Positions 59,001 through 64,000 of a stretch of 64,000 nt of DNA are shown piece after piece. Position numbers and translations under genes: made by a program. The stretch's first letter is position 1; each line of letters opens with the position of its first letter. This DNA comes from Cytidiella melzeri (Eukaryota; Basidiomycota; Agaricomycetes; Polyporales; Irpicaceae). The stretch covers positions 62,001 to 126,000 of the forward strand of contig JABYQR010000025.1 in the NCBI GenBank assembly GCA_022592445.1, in the 5' to 3' direction. The notes beneath the pieces were generated by a model. The model did no database searches. It saw only the letters and a list, made by a program, of their open reading frames with translations, and was not told the DNA's origin.

Positions 59001-59635
59001 TTGCTTTCCTCGACCAAGTTCACATCCGTGGCATGGAGCAGTTGAGGACGGAACAGAGATACGCTCAGGTAATCCCTTAGTCCCTTTGTGAAGATTCTCA
59101 ACAATGCGCTTCCACGGATGTCCTAGCCTATTATGCCACAACAGATAATTATCAGAGGTCTTTATGGCTTCTACTGTCTCTTGTCGTTTTACTATGCGCG
59201 CATTTATGTGGTACATGCCTGCGTCGTCACAGTTTCCATACAGGAAATCTTTGCCCTTGTTTGTATAGTCCAGCCTTTCGCTGTGATTTGACTTGTATAG
59301 CCATTGGCCAAAGCCTTACAAGGTGCAAAGAATCGAGTAACTGCGTCTGGGATATAAAGAACGTTCTGAAGGGTGGCACGGCTTACTACACCATTTTTGA
59401 GCGTTGAGTCAATAATCACAGTCCCCCTTCCCAATATCTGAAGTGACATTTTCCTTCCTGCAACCGAACAGAATCCGGGTTTCACTGCAGCGGAATATTG
59501 TACAAAATCAGAATATTGGTTAGTGATATGGCTACTCGCGCCACTGTCAATAAGCCATTGGACAGTATCACGCTCGTGCGAGGAATAGAGTGAACCAGTG
59601 ATCATTTCGAAAGACTCAGTCTCGAATACAGGCAT
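56086..59635 (-). pseudogene. Copia pol: protease - integrase - RT - RNase H, several stops
   Basis: Protease: WLIDSGASSHIT. GAG-pre-integrase: LLWHNRLGHPWKRI with CHGCELGRGKQ. Integrase core: VHSDLVEFPS, FHSDRGTEFLND and NGRAERWQQ (D, D, E). An Arg/Pro/Gln-rich linker follows. Reverse transcriptase: [36 protein letters not shown] and the catalytic LYVDDI. RNase H: LVGYSDADWAENKDDRHSTT, KTIALSSMEAEYMAL and KHIDVRYHYV. Stops: TAG at 58665-58667 (SH*QNG, expected Gln), TAA at 57616-57618 (WK*AMKS, expected Gln), one near 56,700 (PDIS*AV), plus frame changes near 59,210, 57,800 and 57,500. It runs from its start just below gag to near the 3' LTR. Confidence 0.88.
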
Positions 59636-59640
59636 AGTTT

Positions 59641-60509
59641 CTACGTTAACACTTTGAACTCGTGCTTTTCCTTTTCCCTTCTGATCCTTTTTCCATTCTT
59701 GTTGTCCTGTTTCTTCTTGTTCTGCTGCTGGTTGTTCTGCGCTCCAGACAACTTGTTCTTCCGAGTATTATTATTGGACGGTTTAGTGTCCCAGTGCTCC
59801 TCGGTAGAGTGATTGGTCTTGCCACATCTGTCACATCTCTTTGAACCTTTATTGAATCGCTTGACTTGAGTTATCCTCGAAGCAGAGGTGCCTACTTCGT
59901 TAGAAAGACGCCTAGTTTCCTCGGCTTCAATCTTAGGAATGATGTTACTCAAGGTCAAGTTCTTCAGGTCATCGATAGTGCTGATGTATGCGGATAAAGC
60001 AAGATCATATGAAGGAGGAAGTTTTCCCAGCAACAGGAAAGCCTTCATTTTGTCGTCAAGAGTGAGACCAGCAGTAGCGACATCTTTGATCATGGTCTGG
60101 TACTTTTCGATCTGAGGACGTATTTCTTGATTTTCATCAAAGACCAGGTTGTTCAATTTCTTGAACGCAACCATGCTCTCGAGTACGTTGGACTTTTCGT
60201 ACTCTTTCTTCATGGTGTCCCAGATGTACTTTGCATCAGTGATCTGATTGTTGTCAAGTTTGGACTTGATAATATCAAAAGAAATCTTTGACAAGAGGTA
60301 TCCAGCCACTCGTATATTCAATGTCTTCCATTTAGCAATTACTGCTGCATCAGCAGGAGAGCGTGTTCCGTGCTAGCTCTGGTGACAATGTCCCAACCAT
60401 CAATGAACATCATAGTGGCCTGCATAGCCATCTTCTATTCTTGATAGTTATTGCCTTTAAGAACTGGTTTGTCATCCTTAGCTAGCTTCTGGATTTCGTC
60501 GGAACTCAT
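59641..60509 (-). pseudogene. Copia gag (UBN2 type), stop and frameshift near the N-terminus
   Basis: Starts MSSDEIQKLAKDDKPVLKGN at 60509. TGG has become TAG at 60435-60437 (NYQE*KMAMQATMMF), and a frame change follows at about 60,360. From NIRVAGYLLSKIS the frame is open: KYIWDTMKKEYEKSN, FLLLGKLPPSYDLALSAY, then the knuckle CDRCGKTNHSTEEHW, in which the fourth ligand is His rather than the usual Cys. It ends in a very basic tail at 59,641. Confidence 0.8.
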
Positions 60510-61017
60510 GGTAAGAAGAAGTATACAATATCAAACTCCTCTCCGTGAAATCTACTATAGTATTCGTTGATCAACAGGGGTATTTCTGGTAGAAGCGGTT
60601 CAAGAGTGTTGTCATCAACGTCACTAACTTCGTCTAGAAGATGTTCTACTTCAGAATCAGATTCTGATGCAGATTCAATTGTATCTGGTATGTCTACCTT
60701 TGATCACGTGGCGGAGATTCGATTAACGTAGATGCTGATGAAACTGCAACTGCTGTGATCGCGGATATAGATTCTTCTTCTCCGGTGTGAGGTTCCGGAG
60801 ATTGTGAGGATGGAGTTGAAGTGTTGTCAACAATAAGATCCCAATCAAGATGCGGTTCTTCTCCGATATTCTCTGGATTGATTTCACCGAGCTGTTCGTC
60901 GTTAGGAGCAATGTATCGTCCTTCAGAGCATACAGCAACTAGATCGGTGTCTTCAAAGTAATCAGCTCTGTCTTGTCCAAATAGACGATATGGACAAGGT
61001 TGAGTGACACAAGACAA
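60508..61017 (-). pseudogene. Acidic pre-gag frame of the copia element
   Basis: MSCVTQPCPYRLFGQDRADY, then Asp/Glu/Ser-rich sequence. A frame change near 60,700 leads to VDIPDTIESASESDSEVEHL and on to EEFDIVYFFLP, whose TGA overlaps the gag ATG (ATGA). The composition looks coding but no domain is recognised. The stop-start overlap suggests that gag might be translated by reinitiation after this frame. Confidence 0.4.
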
Positions 61018-61308
61018 GAGATATCTTTCAGAGAATACAAAGGATATATCGCACTTGTTTATGGTATCAAAGAAGTGATCTCGTTGTTTACAACGCGGTG
61101 CCAGATTTTTACAAGTTTATCTACAGGAAACATAAGACGCGTTACTAACGATTCGACAAGACTGCAGAGACGAAGGAAAGGTGGTACAAAAGTACTACAA
61201 GTACAACTACAGAAACTTGTTGAAAGTGACCGTGTACAAATGTACAAATACACATTGCGATATTATATATGTTACATGTGCGGTATTGCTCAAGTTTCAG
61301 TCGCCCGT

Positions 61309-62761
61309 TTACTTGCCATTTCTAGCTACCATCCTGTCCAACATCTGGAGAAGCTCATTCTCCTCAGTCGGCTGCTCGACGATCTGTCCTTCCTCAGCTG
61401 GCTGTGACCAGTCTCGAATTTGGTCCTTGACCTCTTCGGACATTGTGGTCCAGTCGTCGTTCTGCTTGAGGCGCCAGGCAATGATTTGAACGAGCTTTCG
61501 CTCGCTAAACTTGTCGTTGCCTTGGACGACCTGCATAGCAGTGTGGAAGTCATCATGTCGGAGCTGGAATGGCTCCCGTTCCCCATCCGTGCGATACCAG
61601 ACAAAACCGTGTCGCATCATAATCGCAACTTGAGCTGATGCTGCAATAAATTTGTACGACTCGATTTGGTCTTCTTCAAGCGCAAAGAACAGGCGACAGC
61701 CTCCTCCTTCGATGTTCGACTTGAGCACCACACCATTGTCCGTGATGAAAGACATTGCATCCATGATGTGTGGCTCGGCGTCGGTGAATTGCCATCCCAG
61801 ATCTTGTCGGCGATGTCCTGTGCGTTTTGCAACGCAGTCCCGGTCAATTCGTCCCACTCGAAGCAGTATGAGCTCGCATCATGAAGCTCAGTGGTTGGAG
61901 CAACAGGGCGCTCTTCCCCAAAGAACTCTCGATGGTTTCGACGGGCTCGTTGACGATGGTGGTGCTCGAGGTGACTGGTGACGGCGGAACCATAGGAACA
62001 TCTTGTTCGACGTTAACGGGTATAGCAGGAGTGCGTGGGCGAGGTGGTTGACGAGGAAGTGGAGACTGGCTCCGTTCGCTGCGACGTGCGGCACGGGCTT
62101 GCTCCAGTTCAAATTGAACTCGTCCACGATGGTTTGTGCGGAAACCTCGTCCACGAGGTGCAGTCGGCTGCCTTTGGGGCTGAGAGGTGGTCTGGCGGCG
62201 TTGCTGCTCGTCGTAGAGCTCGGCGAGACAAGGAGTATTGTCCCCCCTTCGACGCATGTCTGCGTGAACGGAGGTGCGGATATTGTCGATGATACGGTTT
62301 ACCGCTTCCTGTGGACGCGGACGTGGGCGAAGGGATTCGCGGTCGAAGGTGGCAGGAGGGGCGCGACGATTGTTAGACCGTGCGCTTTGCGAATTTCCCC
62401 CCTCTCGATCGGCGCGGCGAGCTGCTCTAGCCTCAGTATTCCATTGATGGTTCGGGATGGTACTGAGAAAGAATGTATGGTGGTAATGGTCCGTTGAAGA
62501 TTCTACACGATCGTAATCGAACCTTAGCTGGTTCGGTTCGATTTGTCGAATTTGCAGAGTGTTACCTCCGGCCAGGCGAACTCGCTCTGTACGTCTTTCC
62601 AAAAACTGTTCCCAGTTCCTGGAACGCTGTTCAGCCCTTTCGAAGATAGCATTGGTACGACGGGCAGGCATGTTTAAAATTCGTGGGTGAAACGGAATGC
62701 GGGTCGAAGTGCTCGTCGGTTGTCGGTGTCGATCCAGAAAATAATTCTCGGAAGTGTGCAA
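61309..62761 (-). pseudogene. Arg-rich pre-gag frame of the copia element, unknown function
   Basis: The frame opens with ATG at about 62,671 (MPARRTNAIFERAEQRSRNW) or slightly upstream. It is rich in Arg, Gln and Pro with RGRGFRTNHRGRVQFELEQA. It changes frame near 61,905 (YCFEWDELTGTALQNAQDIA in another frame) and again near 61,800, then continues FTDAEPHIMDAMSFITDNGV, GGGCRLFFALEEDQIESYKF and NDDWTTMSEEVKDQIRDWSQ to the stop at 61,309. About 480 residues in total. No known domain. It may be an accessory gene of this copia lineage or the remnant of another element lodged in its leader. Confidence 0.4.
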
Positions 62762-63460
62762 GGAATTTCTGTGAAAGGAATAAACTGTGAGAAAAACTCT
62801 TGCACAAGAGATTCTTCACGAAAATTATCCCCAAATTCGACTTCAACCGAACGATAAGCAATGGTGAAACAAATAGAGCGTGCATAACTAATATGCGAAT
62901 GTGCAGGAGACAAAATCTCCGTGAAACCAAAAGTAACAAAGTTCGACATAAGCCTCTACTAGATTCTACAAAAACCGACGAATTGGGAATGCCAAGGGTG
63001 TTAACTGTGCGTCGTACACAGCTCCCTTTTAGTCCCTTGAGTCACGAGCTCAAGGTGACGCCTACTTTCCCTCCTTTCACCGCTTTTCACAGCCTCCCAA
63101 TTGTCTAAGACAAAAGACCCTTTCGATCACCTCTGGACACCACCTTATTGGGCTTTGTCCGAGTAGGTGCGTGATTCTGATAGTGAATCACAAGCCAAGA
63201 ACACTTGTGAGGTGTAGGCTACCGATTGGATGTGACTGTGCGCGTGTTCCAGGGGTAAGAAAGCAGGGGCAATTCTGTAGAAAATAGTTATGGAATAATG
63301 GGCGAGGAGAGGCGAGGCTTAGTCTACTACAACTGGGTCTTCTACTACAAAGTGGCCTACAATGTGTAGAAAGAAATGTTACTCACGAAGTAACAGTTGT
63401 GTAGTGTCGAGCTTGAGGATGGTTTCAGAGTAGAGGAGTGGTAAGAAGAGTTAGAAGCCG
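62762..63460 (-). other. Copia 5' leader region
   Basis: Between the primer-binding site and the first long frame. It holds a donor-like GTGAGTAAC (minus, near 63,388), so the leader could be spliced. Short frames such as 62,674-62,949 are not supported. Confidence 0.4.
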
Positions 63461-63472
63461 GGGCTCATAACC
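63461..63472 (-). other. Copia primer-binding site, initiator tRNA-Met anticodon arm
   Basis: Minus-strand GGTTATGAGCCC starts at the first base after the 5' LTR. It is the reverse complement of GGGCTCATAACC, the anticodon-loop segment of fungal initiator tRNA-Met. This is the half-tRNA priming known for Drosophila copia and yeast Ty5. Confidence 0.8.
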
Positions 63473-63995
63473 TGTTTGAAAGTTACGAGTGTAGGGGATG
63501 ACTAGGAGAGTCAACTAACTCTGGGAGTAAGTGTCTTATTATTTCTCTGCTCTCTAGGAGCTGTATATATACATGTCTGTAACTAGATTACTAATGCTAC
63601 AGTAATGTCATATGAGTAAGGATTGGTAAGGATTGGTAATCCTATGAGTAATGATTGGTAATGCACAGTCCTGCTTGCTAATACTACTGAATAGAGAATG
63701 TAAGCGATGACTGAGCATCCTACATAACTGAATGGTGCTGACTGAGCCTTTAGTAAGCTCAATACATTTGGTATATGAAATATGAGTCATGCAGAAGCCT
63801 CATGGTACTTCTGCTATTCAGTCATGGAAACTACTGGAACACGATGCCATATGGTGTAAGTATCGCATCGTGTGTGACCATAAGGATGGTGGAATCACAT
63901 GCTATGTACTATCTGTGCTTATCTATCTACATATCTAATCTACATTGTCCATAGATCTGATGTCCGATAATCAGCGATACAATCTCGCTTTGACA
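63473..63995 (-). repeat. Copia 5' LTR (right)
   Basis: 523 bp, nearly identical to 55506-56028. Differences cluster near its inner third (for example ACAAG against GTAAG) and the CTATCTGATC / CTATCTGTGC stretch. Confidence 0.92.
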
Positions 63996-64000
63996 ATGGG

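Larger units (their letters stand above)
55506..63995 (-). mobile_element. Ty1/copia LTR retrotransposon, 8.49 kb, with extra pre-gag frames
   Basis: Two 523-bp LTRs (55506-56028 and 63473-63995), coding on the minus strand. The primer-binding site is next to the right (5') LTR and the polypurine tract next to the left (3') LTR. Order after the 5' LTR: a leader, an Arg-rich frame, an acidic frame, gag, then protease-integrase-RT-RNase H. By eye the LTRs differ at about ten positions. The flanking 5-mers (GATTC left, ATGGG right) do not match. Several stops make it non-autonomous. Confidence 0.92.

Noticed and set aside
62674..62949. 91-codon minus-strand frame in the copia leader
   Set aside because: It overlaps the start of the Arg-rich pre-gag frame in another phase and has no supporting features.
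1..64000. tRNA, rRNA and CRISPR features
   Set aside because: No cloverleaf, rRNA segment or regularly spaced repeat array was recognised on either strand.

Overview
The window looks like nuclear DNA of a mushroom-forming basidiomycete (Agaricomycetes). The host genes are cut by many spliceosomal introns of about 50-70 bp, intergenic gaps are short, and the mobile elements are of kinds typical of that class: DIRS-like tyrosine-recombinase retrotransposons, Ty1/copia, a poly(A)-tailed LINE, and DUF6589 and RecQ-like genes. The species cannot be told from the sequence.

Layout. (1) 1-4,119: right part of a mobile cassette, a RecQ-like helicase 3' end (+) converging on a DUF6589 gene (-), closed by a terminal inverted repeat and a long perfect hairpin. 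(2) 4,881-27,796: a gene-dense block of six intact-looking host genes: RRP6 (nuclear exosome 3'-5' exonuclease, +), a Stealth/Xpt1-like sugar-phosphate transferase (+), DUG2 (WD40 + M20 peptidase of glutathione degradation, -), a DEAH-box RNA helicase (-), SCC2/Mis4/NIPBL (cohesin loader, +) and a CRAL-TRIO/Sec14-like lipid-transfer protein (-). (3) 28,085-64,000: a transposon island. It holds a LINE (-), a DUF6589-only element with inverted repeats at both ends that carries two inserted LTR-type sequences, a second RecQ-like/DUF6589 convergent pair whose DUF6589 gene is split by a DIRS element, a second DIRS copy, and an 8.5-kb copia element inserted in that second DIRS copy.

Main discovery candidate: a two-gene cassette, RecQ-like helicase and DUF6589 protein, with convergent 3' ends only 34 bp (element A) or about 65 bp (element C) apart. 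Related inverted terminal repeats of about 50 bp flank a deletion derivative (element B) and close the right side of element A. This suggests a TIR-bearing DNA transposon family in which DUF6589 may be the transposase and the RecQ-like protein an accessory helicase. Other notable points: a 68-bp intron present in the recombinase of one DIRS copy and absent from the other; a 260-271 bp intron in the reverse transcriptase of both DIRS copies; a copia element primed from the anticodon arm of initiator tRNA-Met and carrying extra reading frames before gag; and a bias of disabling changes toward TGG>TAG, CAR>TAR and probable CGA>TGA.

The host genes read through cleanly. Exon sums for RRP6 and the Stealth gene, worked out by hand, are exact multiples of three. 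The frameshifts and stops I found lie in the mobile elements, so most of them are probably real decay rather than assembly error.
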